In this document: positions 8,610 to 18,400 of the stretch, piece by piece | How the letters are laid out: every line of letters begins with the position of its first letter | How positions within the stretch are numbered: position 1 is the stretch's first letter | NCBI GenBank assembly: GCA_035487355.1 | Contig: DATHMF010000109.1 | Location: forward strand, 1-64,000 | Length of the DNA: 64,000 bases | Origin: Terriglobales bacterium | GTDB taxonomy: Bacteria > Acidobacteriota > Terriglobia > Terriglobales > Acidobacteriaceae | Direction: 5' to 3' | The notes under the pieces: generated by a model | Database searches by the model: none | What the model saw: the letters and a program-made list of their open reading frames with translations, nothing else | Told to the model about the DNA's origin: nothing | Position numbers and translations under genes: made by a program

Positions 8610-8698
8610 TTTCCAATTATTGCATGCAAAATGCATACAAAAGTCACTTGAGGGTTATGCTAGACATCGATTGCTTCCGTTAAAATCTTTCCAGACCC

Positions 8699-9331
8699 AT
8701 GAACGACGCGAATATCTCTCCTGCCGGGCCTGGTCTCCAGTCCGCAGAATTTGAGGCTTTGCTCCAGCGGCTTGATCCCGACAGAGAGCGTGCCGGGGAA
8801 AAATACGAAGAGATCCGCCGCAAGCTGGTCAGGTTTTTTCGCTGGAACGATTGCTTTCCTGGTGAAGAGCTCGCCGATTGTGCCTTCGACCGCATGGCGC
8901 AAAAACTGGGTAGCGAGCAGGTTCGTGATGTTCCGGCGTTTCTCTGGGGTATTGCTAAAAATATTGTGCGTGAATTTCACAAGCAGCCGCCTGTCTTCAA
9001 TCTTGAAGAATTACCCCCACGCCAGGAGCCTCGCACTGCTCATGCCGAATTGGGAATTATTGAGCAAAAAACCAGGGAACAGCGCTTACAATGTTTGCGC
9101 AAGTGCCTGGAACAGCTTTCTCCCCCAGATCGCGCGTTGTTTCTCGCCTATGAATACTACGCGACCAAGGCCAGCAACACCCGGCAGCTTGCCGAGCGCT
9201 TCGGTCTCAGCATTGGTGCCTTGCAGGTAAAGGCACACCGCTTGAAGCACAGAATTGAAAAGTGCACGTTGCAGCGTTTTCTCTCTCCGGCAAATTTTTT
9301 CGACGAGGAGGGCGAATCGCAAGCTCTATGA
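8699..9331 (+). CDS. ECF-like RNA polymerase sigma factor
   Basis: The product is a 210-residue sigma-70-family protein. A region-2-like segment (about 35-95) contains FAFDRMAQKL-type helices and the DVPAFLWGIAKNIVREFHK stretch typical of ECF region 2.4. A linker follows, then a region-4 helix-turn-helix (about 128-190) with LSPPDRALFL and LAERFGLSIGALQVKAHRLK. No clear ribosome site precedes ATG 8699, so the start is moderately sure. The stop overlaps the start of the next gene by four bases (ATGA), a typical sigma/anti-sigma coupling. This is the first gene after tmRNA-end copy c. Likely targets are its own operon and the secreted genes downstream; this is inferred from position only. Confidence 0.82.
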   Translation: MNDANISPAGPGLQSAEFEALLQRLDPDRERAGEKYEEIRRKLVRFFRWNDCFPGEELADCAFDRMAQKLGSEQVRDVPAFLWGIAKNIVREFHKQPPVFNLEELPPRQEPRTAHAELGIIEQKTREQRLQCLRKCLEQLSPPDRALFLAYEYYATKASNTRQLAERFGLSIGALQVKAHRLKHRIEKCTLQRFLSPANFFDEEGESQAL

Positions 9332-10254
9332 CTGATGACGGCAAAAACGAGCAAACCATGAAGCGCTATCTGTTGCGCGAGATGTCGCCGCAGGAGCACT
9401 CCGAGTTCGAGGACCGCTATCTTGCCGATCCTGATCTCTTCGAACAGCTCGCCGCCTTCGAGGAGTCTCTCATTCGCTCCTACCTTCGCGGTGAATGCTC
9501 CCAGCAGGAAAAAGCCGGACTTGAAAAACGTGTGGCGGCTTCACCCGATTGGCGAGAAAAAGTTGAGTTCGAACGCTCGCTCATGCAGCATCTCGCCTCG
9601 CTTCCCGCTCCTGGCCTTTCGCAGGCTTCATCCGATGTTTCGGAAAATGCGTCTGCTCGTTCTTCTCAAGGCAAAATCGCAGTACCTCGGGAAATTCTTC
9701 GGCCATGGGGAGGGCCTCTGCTGCCGGCGCTCCGTTTTGCCGCTGTAATTATCGGGCTTGTGCTCATAGCCGGCGGAGCATGGCTGGTTATGACCAATCT
9801 TCAACTCCATCAGCAACTCGCCCAGATTGAGGCGCAGAGGGCCGACCTGGAACGTCACCAGCTCGAACTGCAGCAGCAATTGGCTGCTCTCACTCTAAGA
9901 CTACCGCCGGCCATTCAGCCTTTTGTCCTTACCTCTCATCTCGTTCGGGACCCGGCCCAGCAAAAGCCGCTTAATATTCCTTTGGATGTCTCTTCCATCC
10001 CGCTGCAGCTTGTCCTCGATCAGGATGGTTTCCCTAGCTACATAGCGACTCTCGAAACTGCCGGAGGGGCCCGCCTGTGGCAGAAGAGCAATCTCAAAAG
10101 CCAGCCCGGCCAGGAGGGTCAACACATTATTGCCATCGAACTTCCCGCGGATGTGTTCTCACGTGGCACCTATATTTTGAAGCTGGCAGGAATATCGCGG
10201 AACCATAAGCCCGATGAAGTGGCCGTCTATATATTCCGCGTCGTAAAACACTGA
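9328..10254 (+). CDS. Membrane anti-sigma factor, zinc-less
   Basis: A longer frame opens at 9262, but the ATG at 9328 overlaps the sigma stop and starts the conserved part. The product has 308 residues. An N-terminal helical domain (1-85; MKRYLLREMSPQEHSEFEDR, then a second DxxxREKVEFERSL repeat) resembles anti-sigma domains but lacks the HxxxCxxC zinc motif. One transmembrane helix (about 130-152, FAAVIIGLVLIAGGAWLVM) is followed by a Gln-rich coiled coil (about 155-190) and a C-terminal beta-rich domain (about 200-305) expected in the periplasm as sensor. It should sequester the sigma factor at the membrane until a cell-envelope signal arrives. The role is inferred from architecture and overlap. 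Confidence 0.75.
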   Translation: MTDDGKNEQTMKRYLLREMSPQEHSEFEDRYLADPDLFEQLAAFEESLIRSYLRGECSQQEKAGLEKRVAASPDWREKVEFERSLMQHLASLPAPGLSQASSDVSENASARSSQGKIAVPREILRPWGGPLLPALRFAAVIIGLVLIAGGAWLVMTNLQLHQQLAQIEAQRADLERHQLELQQQLAALTLRLPPAIQPFVLTSHLVRDPAQQKPLNIPLDVSSIPLQLVLDQDGFPSYIATLETAGGARLWQKSNLKSQPGQEGQHIIAIELPADVFSRGTYILKLAGISRNHKPDEVAVYIFRVVKH

Positions 10255-10614
10255 ACGGGCAATGAGTATTCTGTAATATCTCTGTTTAAAACCAGTCCGG
10301 ACTGCTACCTAACAAAATCCAGGGTATTTCCGCGCCGATTCAATGACTCAATGATCCGATGAGTCAACCTGTCCGGCCTGCCCGTGATGACCCGATTTTT
10401 TCAATCCGTTACAAGGCGAAAAAAAACTTTTTAAAGAGTGTAAAACCTTACCCGCTCAGGCCACTTAGCAATTGAGAGCTGAAAAACATGACTCGCCAGC
10501 TTTCCCATGTTTTGGATAAGGCTACCGGTGAATTGTGTCTCAAAACGCAATGAGGCGTGTCTAAAAACGGAAATGATGTCGAGCGAAACCAACTTGGAAG
10601 GAATGGAAGGAATT
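10255..10614. other. Gap between anti-sigma and secreted genes, with an inverted repeat
   Basis: No gene is seen. It contains TGACTCA (10344-10350) facing TGAGTCA (10360-10366) with a 9-base centre, and an A/T-rich tract near 10420-10440. The inverted repeat has no T-run, so an operator is more likely than a terminator. A promoter for the secreted-protein genes, possibly read by the upstream sigma factor, would be expected here. Confidence 0.4.
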
Positions 10615-11439
10615 ATGAAGATCCGATTTTTCACAATCATTCTGCTTGTCCTTGCGGCAATCCCTGTATATGCGGGAAGCATTTCCTGCACTGCGGCAAC
10701 TCCACTCGTGCCCGACGGCCGCCTCCTGGATTTCGATTCAGTACAGGCGAACACTGCCAATTGGTATCAGTTCACGGCAACCGCAGGGCGTTCGTATTCC
10801 ATCGAGGTACGAGATGACTTAGATCCAAACAGCACTGATTTCACAATAACGTATTACGGTCCGAACGGGTCTTGTCCTTCTCCGCCTGCGATTACGTCCG
10901 CGGCTGCCACTGTTACAGATACCCACGGCTATGAACCAGTGCTTCCTGCACTGACGTCTCCAAGCACGGCACGAGCCAGCATTGTCACCACTGCAAGCGG
11001 AGGCGGGATGTACTGGATCAAAGTGCAAAACACCAACACCACAACGAGCCATTATGTGAGTGTCAGCGTCACGGAAACCACGCTGTATTCGCCTGCCTGG
11101 AACACTTGCGGCGGCCTCATAACTCAATGGATCTTGTCGAATACCACTTCTCAACCCGTCAATTTCACAATTACGCTTACTGCGACATCCGTGTCACCTC
11201 CAGTGACCTATACAACTGGACTTCTGACTTTAGGTGCGCCATCAAGTTCCACTTCGGGCCAAACACTTTCTACGGCTGCCGGTTTTACACCTTCCGTACC
11301 AACAGGCTCTTCCTGTCAGACGGGATATGTGGTTCTGACCCACAGCGGTCCTCCTGGCGCAATATCGGTCTACGCCGATGAAAACAACTGGCCAACAGGT
11401 GTATACGTGGTACCTATGGGGCCCATGCGAGGTAAGTGA
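10615..11439 (+). CDS. Secreted protein of unknown function
   Basis: An in-frame start exists at 10507, but ATG 10615 follows GGAAGGAATT and begins a clean signal peptide (MKIRFFTIILLVLAAIPVYA). The 274-residue product is Thr/Ser-rich and beta-strand-rich. The first part (about 25-150) resembles a bacterial pre-peptidase-type sandwich (WYQFTATAGRSYSIEV, YWIKVQNTNTTTSHYVSVSV); the second (about 155-270) has two Cys (CGG, SCQTGY) and no recognised motif. It is followed after 89 bases by the Ig-like/TIG protein. A surface or matrix role is likely, but no function can be assigned. Confidence 0.6.
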   Translation: MKIRFFTIILLVLAAIPVYAGSISCTAATPLVPDGRLLDFDSVQANTANWYQFTATAGRSYSIEVRDDLDPNSTDFTITYYGPNGSCPSPPAITSAAATVTDTHGYEPVLPALTSPSTARASIVTTASGGGMYWIKVQNTNTTTSHYVSVSVTETTLYSPAWNTCGGLITQWILSNTTSQPVNFTITLTATSVSPPVTYTTGLLTLGAPSSSTSGQTLSTAAGFTPSVPTGSSCQTGYVVLTHSGPPGAISVYADENNWPTGVYVVPMGPMRGK

Positions 11440-11528
11440 ATCCAATTCCATGCCGCTTGGGCAAGTTGCAATGGCAAAAATTGCCGCATCAGCGGAAAAA
11501 AATTGTCGAGTGAAGAGAGAGGCTTGTG

Positions 11529-14500
11529 ATGAGAGAGCATTGGACAACCCCGCGATTTTTCGCCAAAGCCGTGAACTTTTTATGGATCGGACTTGTATTG
11601 TGCTGGCTCGTAGCCGGGGTGTCGGCGCAAACTGCGACCTATCATCTTCATGCCCAGGCCTCAAGCAGTGCCGGTCTACTCCAGTTACAAACAGCCGGTC
11701 CAAGCGTAAGCAGCGTTAGTCTTATGTCAGAGCCGATCACGGTCAGCGGTGATTACCCGATCGCTGCTTTTGATACGCAAGCGGCAGTGCCCAATACTCC
11801 CGGCTATTTCCCAACCGGTTCGCAAATGACATTCAGCCTATGGATGCAAGCCAGCAATGGCAGCGGTGTGGTCTATCCCGAGGCCAAGTTGTATATCAAT
11901 AATCCTTTCGGAGTTCTTCTTTGCAACGCCAGAGCTAGCACACAACTTACTACCGTATTAAAGTTATTCAATTTTAGCTGCACGACCGCAGCTAATATCG
12001 GGATGCAGGCCACCGACCGCTTGTACTTGTGGGTAGGTGCTGCGCAGACCGGCAGAGGCGTGCCTGCTCTGACAGCGGCTCTCAACATTGAGGGCACGCT
12101 GAATGGCAACTACGACTCTCAGATTGTCGTACGGACGCCGCTCCTCCCGAGCATCAATAGTAACGGTCTATCGCCGAACATCGGTACTGTCAATTCTTCT
12201 GTGATTATTCAGGGAAGCAATTTTGGAAATGGCGGTCAAGGTTCCGTTACTTTTAATGGCACAACGGCAACCACAACAACTTGGAGCAATAACAGTATTA
12301 CGGCAACTGTTCCTGCGGGGGCGACTTCCGGCAACGTAGTGGTTACCGTTGCTGGTATAGCCAGCAACGGTGTGAACCTTCCTATCCTTACATCTTTAGC
12401 GATCTCTCCTCGGAATCCAGTGGTCCCGAATGGAACACCAAAGCAGTTCACGGTTACAGGTACATACACCGGCGGCAGTACGCAAGATTTGACCAACACC
12501 GTCAACTGGACTTCCTCTTCTACGACAGTCGCGACGATCAACAGCTCAGGATTGGCCACGACAATTGCTCAAGGCAGCACGACAATCAGGGCAGCCCTGG
12601 GTTCAGTGAGCGATTCCACAGCTCTGACAGTAGGATCGCCAACCTTGGCCTCCGTTGCTGTGACACCTGCAAGCCCGGTCGCAACCAGGGGCGCGACACG
12701 GCAGTTCACAGCTACAGGCACATATACGGATGGCAGCACGCAAAATCTTACCAGCACAGTGACGTGGACTTCTTCGGCGCCAGCCATTGCCACCATCAAC
12801 AGCAGTGGCCTGGCGACCGCGGTGGCGCAGGGAAGCAGCACAATCACCGCAACTTCGGGTTCTCTTAGCAATTCGACACCGCTGACGGTAACAGCTTCGG
12901 CTCCAGTTACGATTGCAGTCGCTCCCGGTAACACCACGGTCACTGCTGGAGCGACTCAGCAGTACACTGCGACGGGAACATATCCCGATAACAGTACACA
13001 GAATCTGACTTCAACCGCCAGCTGGACATCTTCCGCACCTGCTGTGATCAGCATCAATTCTGCTGGACTGTCGACTGCGCTGTCAGCAGGCTCGGCTATG
13101 ATCACCGCCTCAGCTGCGGGCGTGAATGGCTCGACGAATGTCACGGTGGGAGCCGGGGCAGTCAATTACATCTATGACGATTTGGGCCGGCTCGTCGGAG
13201 TGGTTGCCCAGAACGGCAACGCCGCGACGTATAACTATGATCCGGTTGGCAACATCCTTTCGATCACGCGCCAGGCCCCCAACCAGGTTTCCATCATGCA
13301 GTTCTCTCCCACGAGCGGCTTGGCGGGAACAACGGTCACCATCAGTGGCACCGGCTTCATCACGACTCCGGCACAAAATACGGTGAAGTTCAACGGGATC
13401 ACCGCAACCGTGACCGCAGCGACAGCAAATCAACTTGTGGTTACCGTACCCGGCACCGCGACCACCGGCCCGGTCACCGTGAGCAATGTCTTTGGAACTG
13501 CGACTGCGGCCCTTAATTTCTCGGTATCCACCAACGCTCCTTCGATTACCGACTTTTCACCGCATGTCGGTTTGCCGGGAGCGGCCCTTACCATCACGGG
13601 GACCAACTTCAATCCCGACGCCAACAAAAATCACATTCGCATCAACATCGCCCAGCAGCAGCCGGTTACCTCTGCTAGTGCTACAAGCCTGGGCGCAACC
13701 CTTGCTCAAGGGACCACATCCGGGCACGTCTTCGTTTCCACGCCGCTTGGCAAAACAGTGAGCTCAGCAGACTTCTTTGTTCCTTTCAATAATCACACCG
13801 TTGCCAGCGTCGGTTACACAGGCCGTCTTGACTATGTTCATAACAGTCAACTCGTTACCTTCAGCGCTCCCAACCAGATAGGCATCCTGCTCTTCGACGC
13901 GCACGGCGGAGACAAGGTCCAGTTGCAGACGAACAATTCAACCATCGCGTCGGCCACCATCTCGGTCTTTGCGCCCAACGGCAGCACGGTCGCCTCCGGG
14001 TCATTCTCTACCGGTACGCAAACCTATGATGGCATTGTATTACCCGCAAAAATGGATGGTACCTACACGATTGGTATTGAACCCGGTTCCAATACGGGAA
14101 ATGCAAATGTCTCCCTCATCAATGAAAGCGATGTGACCGCTACAATTTCCATCGACGGTCCAGCTGTGACCACGACAACCACAATTCCTGGACAGGATGC
14201 GCGGCTTTACTTCAACAATATTCAGGCCAGTGAGCGGATTGTGTTGTATGTGAGCAATGTAACGAACCCCAGCGCTACCGTGTACCTCGTCAACCCTGAC
14301 GGAACACAACATGGCTTCGGTTTGGGAATCAATAATAGCCCGGCAGGTCAAACATTCTTCATGGACACGCAGACCCTTGCCAGCATAGGCACCTATCAGC
14401 TCTGGGTTCAGCACACTGCATCAATGGCGTCAACCAGCATTGGCAGTGAAACTCTGCAGCTCGTGAGTGTGCCGCCAGATGTAACAGCAACTCTGAACGT

Positions 14501-15473
14501 CCCCTCCTCGCCAGGCACCGGCCCCGCAACTACCGTCACGACTCCCGCCGTAGGGCAGAACGCCAACCTGACGTTCGCTTGCGCAGCCGGACAAAAACTG
14601 AGTTTCAACGTTAGCAACAGCACCTATAGCAACAGTAATGGCGGCTGCGGGATTACGATATATGAGCCCAATAACAACAGTGAAGCACTGGCATGTCCGG
14701 CCACAGGCGCCAGCGGTTTCATTGATACGATTACCATACCAATAACAGGAACCTGCAGCATCTTCATTGATCCTCAGGGGACCAATACCGGCAGTCTCAC
14801 GGTATCTGCCAACAACGACGCTGATGTAACTGCCTCAATTTCGATCGATGGCCCGCCGGTAACCGTGACTACCACGGTAAACGGACAAGATGCTTATCTC
14901 AGCTTCACGACCTCGACCGCGAACCAGCCAGTGGTATTGAATGTAGGCAATGTAACGACTCCTAGTGCCGAAGTGCGACTCGTGAAACCGGATGGGTTGG
15001 AACAATGGTTCGTAGACATTAATAACAACCCCGCTGGTCAGAACTTCTTGTTGGATAGGCAGACATTGGCCGCGGTTGGAAACTATAAGTTGTGGATACC
15101 GCACTCCGCAAATTTAACCGGGGACATCGGTAGTGAGACTCTGCAGCTATATAGCTCACCGTCCACTACGATCAACGGAGCATCTGTAAATGTCCCGGCT
15201 TCAGGATCGCTGGCGGCTGGACAAACCGCCGAGGCCGTCTTCTCCGGGAGTACCGGGCAAAGCGTTACCGTTCATGTTGCCAACAACACGCTCAGTAACG
15301 TCCAGGTAGGGCTGTACGATCCCAACAACACTCTGTTGACTTCTACGAGCGGAACAACATCCACCTTCAGCCTTTCCAGCGTCACCCTTGGAGCAACCGG
15401 CACCTACGTCATCAAGGTTACTTCACAAGGATCAGCTACGGGCAGCATGACCGTAAACGTCACAAATCCGTGA
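11529..15473 (+). CDS. Large secreted Ig-like (BID_2)/TIG repeat protein with an embedded YD repeat
   Basis: The ATG at 11529 (GTG 11526 is also possible) follows AGAGAGG and begins a 1314-residue protein with a signal peptide (about 1-36, ending in VSAQT). Domain order: N-terminal sandwich (about 40-200); IPT/TIG (about 205-290); three BID_2 Ig-like repeats (about 293-375, 376-458, 459-540), each with ATGTYxDxSTQxLTxT and ATINSSGL; one YD repeat pair (YIYDDLGRLVGV ... YNYDPVGNILSI, about 545-582); two further TIG domains (about 583-750); then C-terminal repeats with alternating pre-peptidase-like sandwiches (TISVFAPNGSTVASG, STISIDGPAVTTTTT). It looks like a cell-surface or extracellular adhesin. 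It ends 11 bases before the RHS gene and shares the YD motif with it, so the two are probably co-translated partners. Confidence 0.82.
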   Translation: MREHWTTPRFFAKAVNFLWIGLVLCWLVAGVSAQTATYHLHAQASSSAGLLQLQTAGPSVSSVSLMSEPITVSGDYPIAAFDTQAAVPNTPGYFPTGSQMTFSLWMQASNGSGVVYPEAKLYINNPFGVLLCNARASTQLTTVLKLFNFSCTTAANIGMQATDRLYLWVGAAQTGRGVPALTAALNIEGTLNGNYDSQIVVRTPLLPSINSNGLSPNIGTVNSSVIIQGSNFGNGGQGSVTFNGTTATTTTWSNNSITATVPAGATSGNVVVTVAGIASNGVNLPILTSLAISPRNPVVPNGTPKQFTVTGTYTGGSTQDLTNTVNWTSSSTTVATINSSGLATTIAQGSTTIRAALGSVSDSTALTVGSPTLASVAVTPASPVATRGATRQFTATGTYTDGSTQNLTSTVTWTSSAPAIATINSSGLATAVAQGSSTITATSGSLSNSTPLTVTASAPVTIAVAPGNTTVTAGATQQYTATGTYPDNSTQNLTSTASWTSSAPAVISINSAGLSTALSAGSAMITASAAGVNGSTNVTVGAGAVNYIYDDLGRLVGVVAQNGNAATYNYDPVGNILSITRQAPNQVSIMQFSPTSGLAGTTVTISGTGFITTPAQNTVKFNGITATVTAATANQLVVTVPGTATTGPVTVSNVFGTATAALNFSVSTNAPSITDFSPHVGLPGAALTITGTNFNPDANKNHIRINIAQQQPVTSASATSLGATLAQGTTSGHVFVSTPLGKTVSSADFFVPFNNHTVASVGYTGRLDYVHNSQLVTFSAPNQIGILLFDAHGGDKVQLQTNNSTIASATISVFAPNGSTVASGSFSTGTQTYDGIVLPAKMDGTYTIGIEPGSNTGNANVSLINESDVTATISIDGPAVTTTTTIPGQDARLYFNNIQASERIVLYVSNVTNPSATVYLVNPDGTQHGFGLGINNSPAGQTFFMDTQTLASIGTYQLWVQHTASMASTSIGSETLQLVSVPPDVTATLNVPSSPGTGPATTVTTPAVGQNANLTFACAAGQKLSFNVSNSTYSNSNGGCGITIYEPNNNSEALACPATGASGFIDTITIPITGTCSIFIDPQGTNTGSLTVSANNDADVTASISIDGPPVTVTTTVNGQDAYLSFTTSTANQPVVLNVGNVTTPSAEVRLVKPDGLEQWFVDINNNPAGQNFLLDRQTLAAVGNYKLWIPHSANLTGDIGSETLQLYSSPSTTINGASVNVPASGSLAAGQTAEAVFSGSTGQSVTVHVANNTLSNVQVGLYDPNNTLLTSTSGTTSTFSLSSVTLGATGTYVIKVTSQGSATGSMTVNVTNP

Positions 15474-15484
15474 GAGAAATGAAC

Positions 15485-18400
15485 ATGAATAAGCATTCGA
15501 TTCGCATCGCGTGGTGGGCAATTTCACTGTTGATTCTTGCAGCTTTCCCCGTTTGGGGAAAGAGCGCTCAAGCCGAAACGGACCCAGCTTCGGTTGAGCA
15601 AAGTTCTTCTCTCTTGGCTGGCGCTTCTTCGACTCTGCTGCCCAGTGGCCAGCTCTTGCTGCTCGGGGGGCAAGACGCGCGCGGCAAGATTCAGGACCGC
15701 GCTGCTCTCAAAGATCCAGCCACGGGCATGATCGCTCCGCTCCCCGTGATGCACTTTGCCCGCTCCTATCACTCTGCCAGCGTGCTCCCTGACGGCACAG
15801 TGCTCATCCTGGGCGGCATCGGCGCCGATGGAAAGATTGTCACGCAGGCCGAACAGTTTGATTCCGAGACAAAGACGTTCAGCACGGTCTCGTCCGCGCC
15901 AGCGGCTCGCGCCTTCCACACGGCCACGCTGCTGACAGATGGCAGGCTTTTGATCGCAGGTGGAATATCGCTTGGCGGCAAGCTTACGGCGGCGCTGGAG
16001 ATCTGGGATTCGCGCCACCCCACCACAGCTCCGCAATCGATTGAGCTCAAGACAGGCCGCCGCAATCACACGGCAACCCTGTTGGCCGATGGCCGCGCGC
16101 TGCTCTCCGGAGGTAAAGACGAAAAAGGGAATTTGCTCGCGGCCGGTGAAGTTTACGATCCCCAGACGCAGAGCACGAGCGTCGTCGAAAATCCCAGTGA
16201 GATGCTGGCTGCTTCTGCCGGTATGACCGAAGTGCGCGCTACTTCGCCCGAAGACCAGGCGGTGAATGTTCCCGTCGATGCTCTGATCTCCATGCGCTTC
16301 TCTCGCAGTGTGCAGATGCAGAGCATCAAAGCCGAAACGGTCCTCTTGGAAGGACCAGAAGGGGCCGTGACGGCCCACGTAGTTCCCGCAGAGAGAGGCA
16401 TGTTGACGTTCATCACGCCGCTTTCACCGCTGCAACCTGGTACCACATATAACGTCACCGTCTCCGGCGCGGTTGATTCCAGCAACGCTGCTGTGGCGCA
16501 TGACCAGTTCACGTTTACCACTGCGGGTGTCCCGCCACAAGATAGGGCGGATTCCGATGATGAACGCTGGAAGCCAACAGTTGATTGGAAGGTGCACCAA
16601 TCGAACAAAGACCCGTTGCCGCCGCTCAAAGCCCCCGACGGTGTCACAGCCCTCGCCGGCCGTGTGCTGCGCCTGAATGGCAAGCCGCTCGAGCATGTAA
16701 CTCTTACCATCGGCAACAAGCATGTAGAAACAGACGAGACCGGGCGCTTCCTGCTGGTTGATGTTCCCGCAGGCCACCAGGTGTTGCAGATCGATGCCAC
16801 GACTGCCAATCGCCCCGGCAAGACATACGGCTACTACGAGTTCGGCGCCGAGCTGAAAGCCAAAAAGACAAACGTTCTCTCATTCACCATTTGGATGTCG
16901 CTGCTTGACATGGCTCATGCCGTCAACATTCCATCACCTACGACGAAAGAAGTTGTGATCAGCAATCCAACAGTGCCCGGGCTCGAATTGCGCCTGCCGC
17001 CGGGAACCGTGATCTATGATCGCGATCATAAGGTCGTCCATCAGGTCAGCATTACGCCCATTCCTTTGGATCGTCCTCCGTTCCCGCTGCCCGGTGGAGT
17101 TGATGTGCCTATCTACTTCACGATTCAGCCAGGCGGAGCCTACATTCAGGTCAATGGCAGCTCGACCATAAAAGGCGGTAGGCTCTTTTATCCCAACCTT
17201 GGTCATCTGACCCCCGGGTCAATCTTCGTCTTCTGGAACTACAACGCCGATCAGGGGGGCTGGTATCAGTATGGCTCAGGTCACGTTGACCCCTCCGGCA
17301 ACCAGATCGTTCCCGATCCGGGAGTGGTGGTCTACGAGTTTTCTGGCGCGATGGTTGGTGGCCGTCCGGGACCTGCAATTGGAAATCAAAACGACATCAA
17401 AGATGGTGAGCCCGTTAACCTTTCCACGGGTTTGTTTACCTATCGAAAGACCGATCTGTCTTTGCCCGATGTGATTCCTCTGAGTCTGACTCGTACCTAT
17501 CGTCAACTCGATGGGGTCAACCGCTCTATGGGGGTGGGAACGTCAAATCCCTACGAAATCTTCGTGGCTGGCGATGGCCATGTTTTTGGCATCACGCCCT
17601 ACATCATTCTTTACCTCGAAGACGGTACAAAGGTTTATTTTCGCCAAAACGCATTAAACCCCACTACATATGTGAATTTCAGTTCGCGTACGCAGTGGTA
17701 TGGCGCCGTAATTACGCTGACAGGAAGCACTGCCATTGGGCCAGGCGGGAAAACGCTGCCCGGCGAGTTGCAGATCCGCACCAGAAACGGCACGTATTAT
17801 AGCTTTCCTGATTCTTCGAACATCAGCAGTGTCTCTTGCCAGGCCCTGCGCGGAATCACAGACCGTTTCGGGAACCAGGTCCTGATCAATCGCACCCCCA
17901 GGACCGGCGATAACGGTGTTCTGTTCTGCGACATGCTTAGTGTGACCTCGCCCAACGGGCGCTCTATTACCTTTCAACATGACACCGATCATCACATCAC
18001 CAGCGCCACCGATAGCGCCGGCCGCACCGTGCAGTATACCTACGACGTCAGCGGCAGGCTGGTCGGCGTAACCGACGTCAACGGCGGCCTGACCCAGTAC
18101 ACCTACGACGATTCCAACAACATGACGGCCATCGAAGATGCCCGCGGCATCCCCTACCTGGCCAACTCCTATGACAGCAACACAAACATCGTGTATCAAC
18201 AAACCCTTGCCGATGGAACCAGCACATACAGGTTCCTCTGGAACCAGACCGGCAACGGGCAGACCGTAACCTTCAACGACTCTGGCTGTGGCGGATGCGG
18301 AGGCGGGGCCGATGTTCTGGGATTCCGTAATTGCCTCACTTGCTACGACAGCTATACCCCACCAATCCAGGATGTGGAAATCTTTGACCCGAACGGCAAT

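Noticed and set aside
15524..16378. 284-codon minus-strand frame inside the RHS N-terminus
   Set aside because: Shadow of the Kelch-like region; no start signal or family motif.
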